The translations under genes were made by a program, and so were the position numbers. From Ferdinandcohnia humi_A (lineage in GTDB: Bacteria > Bacillota > Bacilli > Bacillales > Bacillaceae_L), in contig JBLKRX010000017.1 of the NCBI GenBank assembly GCA_047608075.1, positions 1-64,000 on the forward strand: 64,000 nt of DNA, in the 5' to 3' direction. Numbering within the stretch: position 1 is the stretch's first letter; every line of letters starts with the position of its first letter. Shown here piece by piece: positions 43,830 to 52,412 of this stretch. The notes below the pieces were generated by a model, which worked only from the letters and a program-made list of their open reading frames with translations, did no database searches and was not told the origin of the DNA.

Positions 43830-44114
43830 ATGTACGATAAGATGGTAGGTTATTACATGGGTATTATAGTTGGTTCCTGGCTGATATTAGGCTTTATTGT
43901 AGGGATAAAGATTGTCTTTTGGGACAGGTCTTTCCAAGACCTTAATGCATATGTCAATGAAACGCTTAGTGAAGAAGAAATGATGGAAATAACAAAGGAT
44001 TTTATTCGTTTGATTTATAAAAATAGAATTAACTTTATTATCCTTTGTTCCTTGTTAGGACTAATTGTTTTTGTACTGGATTGGATTTATGTATGTAGGA
44101 AAGAGTCTGATTGA
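43830..44114 (+). CDS. Small two-helix membrane protein
   Basis: A 94-residue protein with two hydrophobic helices (about 7-27 and 70-90) and an acidic segment between them (NAYVNETLSEEEMMEITKDF). GGGAGG precedes the ATG. It is part of the same run of small ORFs after the XRE genes. No family is recognised. Confidence 0.55.
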   Translation: MYDKMVGYYMGIIVGSWLILGFIVGIKIVFWDRSFQDLNAYVNETLSEEEMMEITKDFIRLIYKNRINFIILCSLLGLIVFVLDWIYVCRKESD

Positions 44115-44129
44115 AAGAAGGAGTGAGAA

Positions 44130-44346
44130 TTGAAACCAATCGAAGTAAAGAACTTTACTATGTGGAATACTTCTATTTCTATGTTGTGGGGGGAGAACAC
44201 CAAAAGTAAATATGAAGTGTGGAAACTGCAGCTTTCCTTTTAGTACTCGCTTTAAGCCAATGGTTTTTAGAAATGGATATCCGAAAACTATTTGTCCTTA
44301 CTCCTATACCATAAATTATGTACCGATTTTTGATGGATCCGTCTAA
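44130..44346 (+). pseudogene. Short ORFs, one with a half zinc ribbon
   Basis: A 37-codon frame from TTG 44130 to 44243 has GAAGGAGTGAG before it. A second frame, ATG 44212 to 44346 (44 codons), begins MKCGNCSFPFSTRFKP, like the first half of a small zinc-ribbon protein, but its second Cys pair is reduced to CPYS. Together they may be one broken small gene. Very tentative. Confidence 0.3.
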
Positions 44347-44569
44347 ATGATTGAGTTGTAAAAACAGAATTATATTATGTTAAATAAGTGTTTGAAAGAG
44401 AAAAAGTTTGCTTGAAATCTAATGATAAGAATGTACCTCACTCCACCCTTAAATCTTAAAAAAATGGAGTGAGGGCATAACAGAATAATGATAGTCAAAT
44501 AGAAACCTGCAATTACTATTAGAAATATCTTATTATAATATTATAGAAAAAGTGTTGGGGGTAATTGGA

Positions 44570-45553
44570 ATGACAGTGACTTGCTTATTAGATATAACAC
44601 CAGGTAATTCTTTCGAGGGATTTTGCCTTGTTAAAGAGGTGAAACTGGAAAAAACAAAAAAGGGGGATCCTTACCTAAACGTAACAGTTGCCAAGAAACA
44701 CAAAATGGTAGCATGTAAGTTGTGGAATAATGGATTTAGAGGCATGAGCAGTGAAGAGATACTCACATTTTTTTCAGCTGGAGCCTTGATGCATATAACA
44801 GGTGATGCCTCAGAGTATAATGGACAAGTCCAAATGACGATTACCAATTTCCGCTTAGCAGAAAATGGGGAGGTTGATTTCAGCGAATTTATTGAAACTG
44901 CTCCGGAATCAGTTGACAGCATGGAAGCTGAAATTCGTTCATATATTGACGAAATCAAGATACCGATTCTACATCAAATCACCTTTGAGATATTTGAAGA
45001 TAATAAAAAGTTGTTCATGAATCATGTAGCTGCAGTAAAAATGCATCACAATTTTAAAGGTGGCCTCGCCTATCACACACTATCGCTCCTGCGAATTGCA
45101 AAGAATATTTGCGACCAATATGGTGAAGTAGTCAACCGAAGTAAAATGTATGCGGCTTTAACGCTACATGATATGGGAAAAATCGTTGAAATGACAAGGG
45201 ATTACACTGCTCCTGAATATACTCTAATTGGCCAATTTTTAGGGCATATTCAAATTGTGAATCAAATGATTGACCGAAAGCTTGTAGCCATTCGCACAGA
45301 GCGGTCGGTTTCAGCGGAAGAAACTACGGTTGTTTATGAATTAATGAATATTATCTCAAGCCACCATGGTCCTCTAAGTAATGGCTGGGGGAGCACGCAA
45401 GAGCCTATTACGCTAGAAGCACATCTGTGCCACATGATTGATAATATTGATGCGAAGATCAATATGATCTCAAAAGCACATAGTGATATGCAAGAAGGAG
45501 AGGTTCAAAAGATTTGGGGACTTGGAAAGATATATAAACCTAATAGTCTGTAA
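44570..45553 (+). CDS. yhaM: 3'-5' exoribonuclease YhaM family
   Basis: A 327-residue nuclease. An N-terminal OB-fold (about 1-110, FCLVKEVKLEKTKKGDPYLNVTVA) precedes an HD domain (about 150-300) with metal-binding motifs GGLAYHTLSLLRIA and LTLHDMGKI and a further SSHHGP. YhaM trims RNA and DNA from the 3' end in Firmicutes. ATG 44570 is chosen because GGGGGT is 7 nt upstream; a frame start at 44552 lies before it. The C-terminus (KIWGLGKIYKPNSL) ends about 20 bp before palindromic repeat copy 3. Confidence 0.88.
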   Translation: MTVTCLLDITPGNSFEGFCLVKEVKLEKTKKGDPYLNVTVAKKHKMVACKLWNNGFRGMSSEEILTFFSAGALMHITGDASEYNGQVQMTITNFRLAENGEVDFSEFIETAPESVDSMEAEIRSYIDEIKIPILHQITFEIFEDNKKLFMNHVAAVKMHHNFKGGLAYHTLSLLRIAKNICDQYGEVVNRSKMYAALTLHDMGKIVEMTRDYTAPEYTLIGQFLGHIQIVNQMIDRKLVAIRTERSVSAEETTVVYELMNIISSHHGPLSNGWGSTQEPITLEAHLCHMIDNIDAKINMISKAHSDMQEGEVQKIWGLGKIYKPNSL

Positions 45554-45574
45554 CATTCTGCGCACCACAGGTGC

Positions 45575-45629
45575 ACCAATGGGACGGTTCTTCTGGTTCG
45601 TTTTGAACCAGAAGAACCGTCCCCACGGT
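45575..45629. repeat. Palindromic repeat, copy 3
   Basis: GGGACGGTTCTTCTGGTTC (45581-45599) and its exact reverse complement around GTTTT. ACC/GGT at the edges also pair. A small GCACC-ACA-GGTGC palindrome lies directly before it. Confidence 0.85.
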
Positions 45630-45631
45630 AT

Positions 45632-45752
45632 ACAAAAACGAGATTTGAAAGAGGATTTTCCAAAAGTAGTAACAAAGGTAGGTAGAAATGACCTATGCCC
45701 ATGTCAGAGTGGGAAAAAATATAAGAAATGCTGTGGGAAGGTAACAGCGTAA
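45632..45752 (+). pseudogene. SEC-C motif fragment after a repeat
   Basis: The frame ending at 45752 reads VGRNDLCPCQSGKKYKKCCGK, a clear SEC-C zinc motif that normally ends larger proteins such as SecA. Upstream the same frame runs through palindromic repeat copy 3 and into the end of yhaM (to 45483), and no start with a ribosome binding site is seen. The 5' part of the original gene seems lost, possibly at the repeat. Confidence 0.5.
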
Positions 45753-45774
45753 CAAACTAATAAAGTAAATTAAG

Positions 45775-45820
45775 AAGGTTCTTGTATATCATTTTTTTTG
45801 TTGCAGGAACCTTCCTTTTT
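45775..45820 (+). terminator. Terminator after the SEC-C fragment
   Basis: AAGGTTC (45775-45781) pairs with GAACCTT (45807-45813) across a long T-rich loop, followed by CCTTTTT. Confidence 0.65.
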
Positions 45821-45834
45821 ATTTTGTATTTAAT

Positions 45835-45960
45835 TTAGCCACTGGCAGTTCCTTTCACTACCTGGCTTAATACGTATACTCGTTTAATTCTTGTAGGTAC
45901 AAGCTTTCCATCGACAGATACCTCAAAAATAGCAGTCATTATCTTCAAATGCATCTTCAT
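45835..45960 (-). CDS. Possible 41-residue small protein
   Basis: On the minus strand ATG 45960 is preceded by AGGAG at 8-nt spacing and opens a 41-codon frame (MKMHLKIMTAIFEVSVDG, ending KRVYVLSQVVKGTASG). Codon composition looks protein-like. No family is recognised. Confidence 0.4.
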   Translation of the reverse strand: MKMHLKIMTAIFEVSVDGKLVPTRIKRVYVLSQVVKGTASG

Positions 45961-46038
45961 TTTCATTTCTCCTAGATTTTATTTACTTCTTTTGAGTAAA
46001 TTGAAAAAATCCATGGTTTTGAAACTATTGATTAAGAG

Positions 46039-46110
46039 CCACAGGGACGGTTCTTCTGGTATAAAACGAACCAGAAGAACCGTCCCCCTGGTTTTGCCCC
46101 CTGGTTTTGC
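46039..46110. repeat. Palindromic repeat, copy 4, with tandem edge duplication
   Basis: GGGACGGTTCTTCTGGT (46044-46060) pairs with ACCAGAAGAACCGTCCC around ATAAAACGA. At the right edge a 13-bp unit CCCCCTGGTTTTG occurs twice in a row (46084-46096, 46097-46109). Confidence 0.85.
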
Positions 46111-46170
46111 ATAAAATACCAATTCTGTAGAAGAATAAGATAAAAATGTCCCTTTGAATGAGGTAATGAG

Positions 46171-47895
46171 ATGTCCTGGTCAACGATAAGAGGTAGTAAG
46201 AAACTTGTTCCTCAAAAGAAGAATGAAGAAGCTCCTAACAATAAGAATGAGGAGATTCCTCATAAGCTGGTTGAGAATTTGAAGCGAGAGAAAATTGGAT
46301 ACAGCTTAGATGAAAACATTGAATTACTCAAAAATTTATTAGGAAAAAATTCTGACTTTTTTTATCGGCATTTTCAATTATATGGGAAATTTCGTGCGGC
46401 CATTGTTTATTTTTCTTGCTTAGTTGATAAAAAGGCGATAAACAATGAAATCATGAAGCCGTTAATGTATATCCCTATTCATACTGATATTTCAAATCTT
46501 TCGATAACAAATCTACAAAATTTTATATTTAATGAAACGATGTTTCATAGTGAAGCGAAAGATGAAAACGATATCGAAAATATCATTCAAGCCTTACTGC
46601 GGGGTGAATCACTTGTTTTTATTGATGGACTAAACATCGCAGTAAAATTTGGTGTAAAGAATATTGAAAAACGGTCAATTTCACAACCAGAAACGGAACA
46701 GGTTATTCTTGGCCCTAGAGAAGGTTTTATCGAATCGCTTCAGACAAATTTGGCATTGCTACGAAATCGGTTAAAAACAGCTGATTTCCGGATCGAAACG
46801 ATGGAAATCGGCCGTCTATCAAAATCTACTGTAGCAGTTTGTTATCTTGAAGGAATTGCTACAAATGACTTAATAAAAGAGGTTAAGGATCGATTAGGGA
46901 AAATTGATATTGATGCCATCTTAGATGTTGGCTATATCGAACAATTTATTGAAGATAATCATATGTCCCCATTTCCTCAAATACAAAGCACTGAAAGGCC
47001 AGATAAAACCGTTGGTAGTATGTTAGAAGGAAGGGTTGCCATTCTAGTGGATGGTTCTCCTTTTTCCCTTATTGTACCTGTTGTTTTTAACCAGTTTTAT
47101 CAGACATTTGAGGATTACTCGTCTAGGTTTCTAATGGGAAGTTTTGTCCGGCTTGCACGAATGGTTGCCCTAGTTTTTTCTTTAATATTTCCATCTCTAT
47201 ATGTATCTTTTATATCTTTTAATCCTGAGCTTCTACCAACTGAATTTGCGGTTGCCGTTGCAGGTGGAAGAGCAGGAGTTCCTTTTCCAGCCGTTATAGA
47301 AGTATTAGTCATTGAGATAGCGATGGAAGTGCTACGAGAAGCGACTGTACGCTTACCAAAGCAGGTTGGTGGTGCGCTATCGATTGTAGGGGTTCTCGTT
47401 ATTGGACAAGCTGCGGTTGAAGCAGGAATCGCAAGCCCTATAACTGTAGTTGTAATTGCATTAACAACAATTGGTTCCTTTGCAACACCTGCCTATAGTG
47501 CTGCATTTGCGCTACGAATGCTTCGATTTCCAATTGTTATCATGTCTGGCTTCTTTGGACTTTATGGCGTAGTTATAGGAGTTATTTTTATCTTTAACCA
47601 CATGCTTTCGTTAAAGTCATTTGGTGTACCATATATGAGCCCTGTTACCCCTGGTAGTTTTCAAGGGTTTAAGGATGTTATCATCAGGGCGCCCTTCTGG
47701 TGGATGCCTAAAAGACCATCAATGCTTCATCCTAAGAATTCAGACCGTTTAGGAACTACGAGGGAAGAATTAAAAAAGGCTCCTAGCAATACGTTGGATC
47801 CATTAAAGGTTGGAAATGCAAAATGGGAGGAGGAAAAGTCAGATGGAATATCCACGAGAAATAACAGTCATTCAAGCGACGACAATAGTAATTAG
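46171..47895 (+). CDS. Germinant receptor A subunit (GerAA/GerKA family)
   Basis: A 574-residue subunit of a spore nutrient-germinant receptor in the inner spore membrane. A hydrophilic N-terminal domain (about 1-290) is followed by family motifs (LVFIDGLNIAVKFGVK, ESLQTNLALLRNRLK, RVAILVDGSPFSLIVP) and about five membrane helices (about 300-490), then a polar tail. First gene of an A-B-C operon. Its end overlaps the B gene by 53 nt. Confidence 0.92.
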   Translation: MSWSTIRGSKKLVPQKKNEEAPNNKNEEIPHKLVENLKREKIGYSLDENIELLKNLLGKNSDFFYRHFQLYGKFRAAIVYFSCLVDKKAINNEIMKPLMYIPIHTDISNLSITNLQNFIFNETMFHSEAKDENDIENIIQALLRGESLVFIDGLNIAVKFGVKNIEKRSISQPETEQVILGPREGFIESLQTNLALLRNRLKTADFRIETMEIGRLSKSTVAVCYLEGIATNDLIKEVKDRLGKIDIDAILDVGYIEQFIEDNHMSPFPQIQSTERPDKTVGSMLEGRVAILVDGSPFSLIVPVVFNQFYQTFEDYSSRFLMGSFVRLARMVALVFSLIFPSLYVSFISFNPELLPTEFAVAVAGGRAGVPFPAVIEVLVIEIAMEVLREATVRLPKQVGGALSIVGVLVIGQAAVEAGIASPITVVVIALTTIGSFATPAYSAAFALRMLRFPIVIMSGFFGLYGVVIGVIFIFNHMLSLKSFGVPYMSPVTPGSFQGFKDVIIRAPFWWMPKRPSMLHPKNSDRLGTTREELKKAPSNTLDPLKVGNAKWEEEKSDGISTRNNSHSSDDNSN

Positions 47896-48949
47896 CACAA
47901 TTATTGGAGTTGGACTACTTGCACTTCCGTTATTTGCGGTTCGTACAGCCGATACGGGTGCTCCTCTTGTAACTTTAATGGGCATAGCTATTGCATCAAT
48001 AGGACTTGGTTTACTTACAATTCTAGGAATGCGCTATCCGCGAAAATCAATCATTTTATATGGTGAGGATATTTTAGGGAAATGGGTAGGAAAGCTATCA
48101 AGCATGTTTATTATTCTCTTTTTTGCTATATTAACGGGCTTGACATCCCGAGAGTTTGGAGCAGTTGTTATAACCGCTATTTTAAAGAAAACCCCCCTAG
48201 AGGTTACTGTTATTGTAATGTTAATCCTAGCAGCACTTTCTACGAGGAATGACATGAATGTTTTTGCTTATATACATAATTTTTATTTACCAATTATATT
48301 AGCACCAGGATTAATCGTTGTTGCATTATCTTTAAAAAACGCAAACACCTTATATTTATTTCCTATATTAGGAAATGAGAAGGGGAATTATTTAATAGGT
48401 GCTTTTACTATTGCTGCCTTATTTCAAGGCTCTTTTATATTTACAATGGTTATTCCATACATGCGTTATCCAAAGAAAGCAATGAAGGCTACTATTTGGG
48501 GAATGATTATTGCGGGTGGTTTATATTTTTTAATTGTCATCGCAACTGTTGCTGTATTCGGTCCAGGAGAAATCACGCAATTGTTATGGCCGACTCTTGA
48601 ATTGGCACGAACCACCTCAATACCTGGAAATATTCTACAAAGATTGGATATTGTATTTTTATCAGTATGGGTGACTGCTGTTTTTACTACCCTGTTTTCT
48701 AGTTATATGTTCACGGTCCATTCCATAAGTCAGTTATTCGGATTAAGGGATCATAAAATGCTTTCCTTTTTTATTTTGCCAATCGTATTTGTAATCGCAA
48801 TGATTCCTCAAAATATCCTGCATTTGTATGATGTAATTGAAACGGTTGGTAGATTAGGTCTAATTATCACTATTGGTTATCCAGCTTTATTAATTTGTAT
48901 TGACCTTCTTAAGAAAAAGGTGAAGAAAAGTGGGAGTATCAAAGCGTAG
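47843..48949 (+). CDS. Germinant receptor B subunit (GerAB/GerKB family)
   Basis: A 368-residue membrane protein of the amino acid/polyamine/organocation transporter fold with about ten helices. In germinant receptors this subunit binds the nutrient. It starts with the family stretch ISTIIGVGLLALPLF. ATG 47843 is chosen because GGGAGGAGG is directly upstream, within the end of the A gene. It overlaps the C gene by 20 nt, giving a tightly coupled operon. Confidence 0.92.
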   Translation: MEYPREITVIQATTIVISTIIGVGLLALPLFAVRTADTGAPLVTLMGIAIASIGLGLLTILGMRYPRKSIILYGEDILGKWVGKLSSMFIILFFAILTGLTSREFGAVVITAILKKTPLEVTVIVMLILAALSTRNDMNVFAYIHNFYLPIILAPGLIVVALSLKNANTLYLFPILGNEKGNYLIGAFTIAALFQGSFIFTMVIPYMRYPKKAMKATIWGMIIAGGLYFLIVIATVAVFGPGEITQLLWPTLELARTTSIPGNILQRLDIVFLSVWVTAVFTTLFSSYMFTVHSISQLFGLRDHKMLSFFILPIVFVIAMIPQNILHLYDVIETVGRLGLIITIGYPALLICIDLLKKKVKKSGSIKA

Positions 48950-50159
48950 TTGGAAGTGGTGTATTAAAGTAATACTACTTACTATAGGGCCTTGCCTACT
49001 ATTAACAGGATGCTGGGATAGTGAGGATATAGAACAACGAGCAGTTGTATTAGGAATATCTATTGATAAGCTTGATAAAGCAGACGAATCCATTGAACAA
49101 ATTACTGGCTTAAGAAAAGAGTTTCCAAAACCAAAAGAGGGAATGATTAGATTGAGTGCGCAAATTGCCGTTCCGGGTCGTATTCCATTGGGACCGCAAA
49201 CTGGAGGAGCCGGAGCAGATCAAAAACCAACATGGTTAATTAGTGTAGTAGGATATACCATTGACGACGCATTAGCAGTCTTACAGCAGGAAGTGGCAGA
49301 CCCGCTTTTCTTTGGACATCTCCGAATTATCGTAATAAGTGAGGAAGTTGCAAAGGACGGTTTAAAAAGATTCAATGATTATTTGCGGCGAAATCCGGAA
49401 ATAAGAAGAACTGCCTGGATGGTGGTTTCGAAGGGGGAAGCAAAGCGATTTATGGAGGTTGCACCTAAGCTAGAACGTGTACCAACATTATATCTCTCAG
49501 CGATGGTTGAAAACGCTGTTGGATTGGGGAAATTTCCAGATGATTTCATCGGGTTGTTTTGGACAAAGCTTCAAAGCAAAGGGCAAGATACATATCTTCC
49601 ATATTTAGATATTAAAATTGAGGAAAATATTCAAATTGCTGGACTAGCTTATTTTATAGATGACAAAATGGTAGGGAAAACTGAACCTGTTGAAATTGGT
49701 TTATTCATGGCTGTAACAGGAGAGGAAATGGGAGGGTATGAAGTATTTGTTGAAGTACCCGAGACAGACGCCAAAGTTATTGTACGAGCAGATAAACGGA
49801 AGTCATCGATAAAGACATCCATACGGAATGGGAAACCGCATTTTACCATTAAAATACACTATGAAAGTATTATTGATGAAGGCGCTGTTAATATAGATAT
49901 AGATAATCCTGAAATTATCAAAAAAATCGAGGAGGAAGGCTCAAGAGGTGTCGTCAAAGGAACAACGAAATTGATACAAAAATTACAGTCTAAGAAGTCC
50001 GATATATTTGGATTTGGAGAATATATACGTGCCAAGCACCCCGGGTATTGGAATACGAAAATAAAAACCAAAGAAAAGTGGAGAGAAGTATACAAGGATA
50101 TTACCTTTGATATTCAATGTTCAACCAAAATACGTAGAGTTGGTACGAAGGCAAAATAG
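48930..50159 (+). CDS. Germinant receptor C subunit lipoprotein (GerAC/GerKC family)
   Basis: A 409-residue lipoprotein: signal peptide with lipobox LLTGC (Cys about 28), directly followed by the family hallmark WDSEDIEQRAVVLGISID. Three domains typical of Ger(x)C follow, ending in a segment with KHPGYW...WREVYKDITFDI. Starts at GTG with AAGGTGAAG before it. The three subunits together form the receptor whose germinant cannot be predicted. Confidence 0.92.
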   Translation: MGVSKRSWKWCIKVILLTIGPCLLLTGCWDSEDIEQRAVVLGISIDKLDKADESIEQITGLRKEFPKPKEGMIRLSAQIAVPGRIPLGPQTGGAGADQKPTWLISVVGYTIDDALAVLQQEVADPLFFGHLRIIVISEEVAKDGLKRFNDYLRRNPEIRRTAWMVVSKGEAKRFMEVAPKLERVPTLYLSAMVENAVGLGKFPDDFIGLFWTKLQSKGQDTYLPYLDIKIEENIQIAGLAYFIDDKMVGKTEPVEIGLFMAVTGEEMGGYEVFVEVPETDAKVIVRADKRKSSIKTSIRNGKPHFTIKIHYESIIDEGAVNIDIDNPEIIKKIEEEGSRGVVKGTTKLIQKLQSKKSDIFGFGEYIRAKHPGYWNTKIKTKEKWREVYKDITFDIQCSTKIRRVGTKAK

Positions 50160-50182
50160 TCTAAGCTATCGAAGGAGTTACT

Positions 50183-50386
50183 ATGGTCTATATTGGGTAT
50201 TCAAATTATATTGTCATTCTATGTATTACGACTGGAATCTTAATTCTTTATTACGACGTGAAAATATATAAAGATGCAAAAATGAAAAAAGAAAAAAAGG
50301 TTAGCAAAATTCTTGGCTGGTTTAATGTCTCTGCTGGCATAATGGTACTTGTACTTAATTGGGCTTATCAACAGTTTTTTTGGTAA
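50183..50386 (+). CDS. Small two-helix membrane protein of the ger operon
   Basis: A 67-residue protein with two hydrophobic helices (about 7-24 and 43-62) separated by a Lys-rich loop (KIYKDAKMKKEKK). GAAGGAG precedes the ATG, and it begins 23 nt after the C subunit gene. Small membrane proteins are known as extra members of some germination operons (D-type subunits); this is a likely but unproven role. Confidence 0.7.
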   Translation: MVYIGYSNYIVILCITTGILILYYDVKIYKDAKMKKEKKVSKILGWFNVSAGIMVLVLNWAYQQFFW

Positions 50387-50455
50387 GGGGATCCAGGGGG
50401 ATCCAAGGGGACGGTTCTTCTGGTTCGTTTTGAACCAGAAGAACCGCCCCTGTAA
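50387..50455. repeat. Palindromic repeat, copy 5, with left-edge duplication
   Basis: GGGGACGGTTCTTCTGGTTC and GAACCAGAAGAACCGCCCC around GTTTT, with one change (T to C) in the right arm. At the left edge GGGGATCCA is duplicated (50387-50395, 50397-50405). It begins directly after the TAA of the small ger-operon gene. Confidence 0.85.
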
Positions 50456-50471
50456 TTTGGGTTGTGTTGTT

Positions 50472-51365
50472 TTACTGACTATGCGATCTATCTAAGAAGT
50501 CTAATATGAGTTTGTTCACGAGTTCTTTTTGTTCCACGTTTACTAGATGGCCGGCTCGAGGGATGATGTGAGTCTCTACGTTCTCGAGGGAATTCTTTAT
50601 TCGGTTTTCAGCCTTAATAGCCGGATAAATCACTTCCTCAGCACCTACTAAAAATAGTGTCCGATTTTTAATCTTTTGTAGCTCCGAGTCTTTGAATACA
50701 CGAGGTTGTACTCTATTAGTTGGTCTACAATGTGTGTAGGAAATAACTAATTGATTAAGATATGTATCGCCTAAAATTTCAAGGTTATTACCTTTAGCAA
50801 GAAACCAACTCCAAGCAGATAAAATTCTTTTCGTTGTTGGAAAGATCATCGCAGGAAATACTTTGAAATAGAACTTTACAGTGAGAGGTAAAACCGAACA
50901 TGCTGGTGCAAGCAATAGTAGGGACTTTATTTTTTCTTGGTGGTTCATCGCGTAGTTGGTAGCTAAAAATCCACCAAATGAATGTCCAAGTAAATTAAAT
51001 TTATTAATACCTAACTTCTCTACAACCTCATTTAAACATTCTTCATACTCGTCTATCGTAAGAATAGGAGAGGTTAATTCAGTCTTTCCAAAATCATTAG
51101 GTGTATCTATGCAATACGTACGGTATTTCTCACTAATCTGGCTAATATTAAATGTCCACATAGTAGAACTACCCGTCATTCCAGGCAATAAAACTAAAGG
51201 TGGTGCATCAAGGGGACCACTAATAATGACATGTATGTCCCCGAATTTGGTAGTAATAAATTTTGATTCGAAAGGAATTGTCCATTCCTCTAACACCATA
51301 TCATAAGCACTTATAAATTGTTTCCGGCCGAGTTCTGATTTAAAAATTGATTGCGTTTTCGTCAT
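50472..51365 (-). CDS. Alpha/beta hydrolase
   Basis: A 297-residue soluble hydrolase with the oxyanion motif LLPGMTGSS, the nucleophile elbow LLGHSFGGFLA and the catalytic His in IPRAGHLVNVEQ. The acidic member lies near LVGAEEVIYP. ATG 51365 is chosen because AGAGGGA is about 8 nt upstream; the frame extends 22 codons further without a ribosome binding site. Substrate unknown. It converges with the ger operon and has repeat copies on both sides. Confidence 0.82.
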   Translation of the reverse strand: MTKTQSIFKSELGRKQFISAYDMVLEEWTIPFESKFITTKFGDIHVIISGPLDAPPLVLLPGMTGSSTMWTFNISQISEKYRTYCIDTPNDFGKTELTSPILTIDEYEECLNEVVEKLGINKFNLLGHSFGGFLATNYAMNHQEKIKSLLLLAPACSVLPLTVKFYFKVFPAMIFPTTKRILSAWSWFLAKGNNLEILGDTYLNQLVISYTHCRPTNRVQPRVFKDSELQKIKNRTLFLVGAEEVIYPAIKAENRIKNSLENVETHIIPRAGHLVNVEQKELVNKLILDFLDRSHSQ

Positions 51366-51512
51366 TACTATGCTCCCTCTTCTTCCATGTGTCAAAGAAT
51401 CCTTAACCTTACTAAAATAATAATCTTGCATTATATTGTACCCGATATAAACGGTATATGGATAAAAAATTACCGTTTTTTAACATTATTTTAATGTTGC
51501 CAACAGTATTTC

Positions 51513-51564
51513 GAAGGGACGGTTCTCCTGGTTCGTTAGAACCAGAAGAACCGTCCCCTTGGTC
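51513..51564. repeat. Palindromic repeat, copy 6
   Basis: GGGACGGTTCTCCTGGTTC and GAACCAGAAGAACCGTCCC around GTTA. One base in the left arm (T to C) makes a mismatch with the right arm. Confidence 0.8.
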
Positions 51565-51636
51565 TATTTTTTGACCTAGTAAATACATATAGTTATAGGT
51601 AAATGAGTAACAAGCGAGATAATCTATACTATTTAA

Positions 51637-52143
51637 ATGGGTGATATTTTGATAGCGAGGAACCAAATATTTGTTGGGTTTTTAACTATATTAGTTGTTG
51701 TGCTGGTGGGGGTATTTATAAGTAAGAATGAAGCATTACAGGCATACAGAGAGTTCAATGAACAGACCAAAAAAGTAAGTGGAGTCACTTATGAAATTGG
51801 AATCGATGAGTCAGCTACAGAAGCTGAGGTAATTGAAGTCATGCATAAAATGACTCACCAAAAAGTCAAAGCTGAGGATAAGTGGGGGGCTATTCCAATG
51901 ATTTCTGATACAATCGATGCAGTCTCCGAGATCATTGAATCCAGTAATTATCCTCATAAAGAAGACCTGCTTGAGATTGTAAAGAGTTGGAAACATGGTG
52001 ATTTTAAACAGATAGACGAAGACCATAACTACTTTTGGGAATACCAGGATGGGACAGTTGGAAAAGCATATGGAGTCCTGAATAAAACTGAAGAAAAAAC
52101 ATTTATTGTAAATAACTTTGGTGAGGAATACTTGCCACGATAG
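51637..52143 (+). CDS. Membrane-anchored small protein, DUF6241-like
   Basis: A 168-residue protein with one N-terminal membrane helix (about 10-30), then an extracytoplasmic, mostly helical domain (VTYEIGIDESATEAEVIEVMHKMTHQKV, SSNYPHKEDLLEIVKSWKHGDF) and a short C-terminal strand region. It resembles a Bacillus family of unknown function (I believe DUF6241); that name is from memory. It stands between two repeat copies with no operon partner. Confidence 0.6.
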   Translation: MGDILIARNQIFVGFLTILVVVLVGVFISKNEALQAYREFNEQTKKVSGVTYEIGIDESATEAEVIEVMHKMTHQKVKAEDKWGAIPMISDTIDAVSEIIESSNYPHKEDLLEIVKSWKHGDFKQIDEDHNYFWEYQDGTVGKAYGVLNKTEEKTFIVNNFGEEYLPR

Positions 52144-52160
52144 GGTGAACCAAAGTGATC

Positions 52161-52254
52161 TGATCCATAGGGATCCATAGGGACGGTTCTTCTGGATCTT
52201 TTTGAACCAGAAGAACCGTCCCCTTGGTTTCTTGGTTTCTTGGTTTCCTTTGGT
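52161..52254. repeat. Palindromic repeat, copy 7, with edge duplications on both sides
   Basis: GGGACGGTTCTTCTGGATC against GAACCAGAAGAACCGTCCC around TTTTT, with one mismatch. On the left GATCCATAG occurs twice; on the right CTTGGTTT occurs three times in a row. Confidence 0.85.
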
Positions 52255-52352
52255 CTTTCTCTTTCTTAAATACCTCAAATTAGCTATCATAGAAATAGTA
52301 GGAGGCTTTGAGGATACTGGGGCGGCTAACTGTGCTATTAGATTGTGATTGT

Positions 52353-52394
52353 GGGACAATGAACCTGTCCCTTTGTCCCAACCCCGTGTCCCAG
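52353..52394. repeat. Second repeat type (GGGACA boxes)
   Basis: GGGACAATGAACCTGTCCC can fold back on itself, followed by TTTGTCCC and CCCCGTGTCCC. It resembles, in reverse, the GGGACAC-GGGGACAGGTT stretch at 25134-25166. It lies just before the macro-domain gene. Confidence 0.4.
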
Positions 52395-52412
52395 AAGGAG
52401 GGGGAAGGTTTC

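Larger units (their letters stand above)
45821..46170. other. Gap before the germination operon
   Basis: Contains the minus-strand small ORF (45835-45960) and repeat copy 4. The last 60 bp should carry the promoter of the gerA-type operon, probably sporulation-specific, but no -35/-10 pair was clear. Confidence 0.35.

Noticed and set aside
42400..44346. Prophage remnant
   Set aside because: XRE genes and small ORFs alone; no integrase, att repeats or structural genes.
45505..45702. Minus-strand ORF containing GDGSSGS
   Set aside because: The frame comes from the palindromic repeat; similar peptides arise from other repeat copies.
52308..52412. N-terminal extension of the macro-domain protein
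   Set aside because: The frame is open, but it runs through GGGACA-type repeat DNA, and GGAGGGGGAAGG before ATG 52413 gives a clear start.
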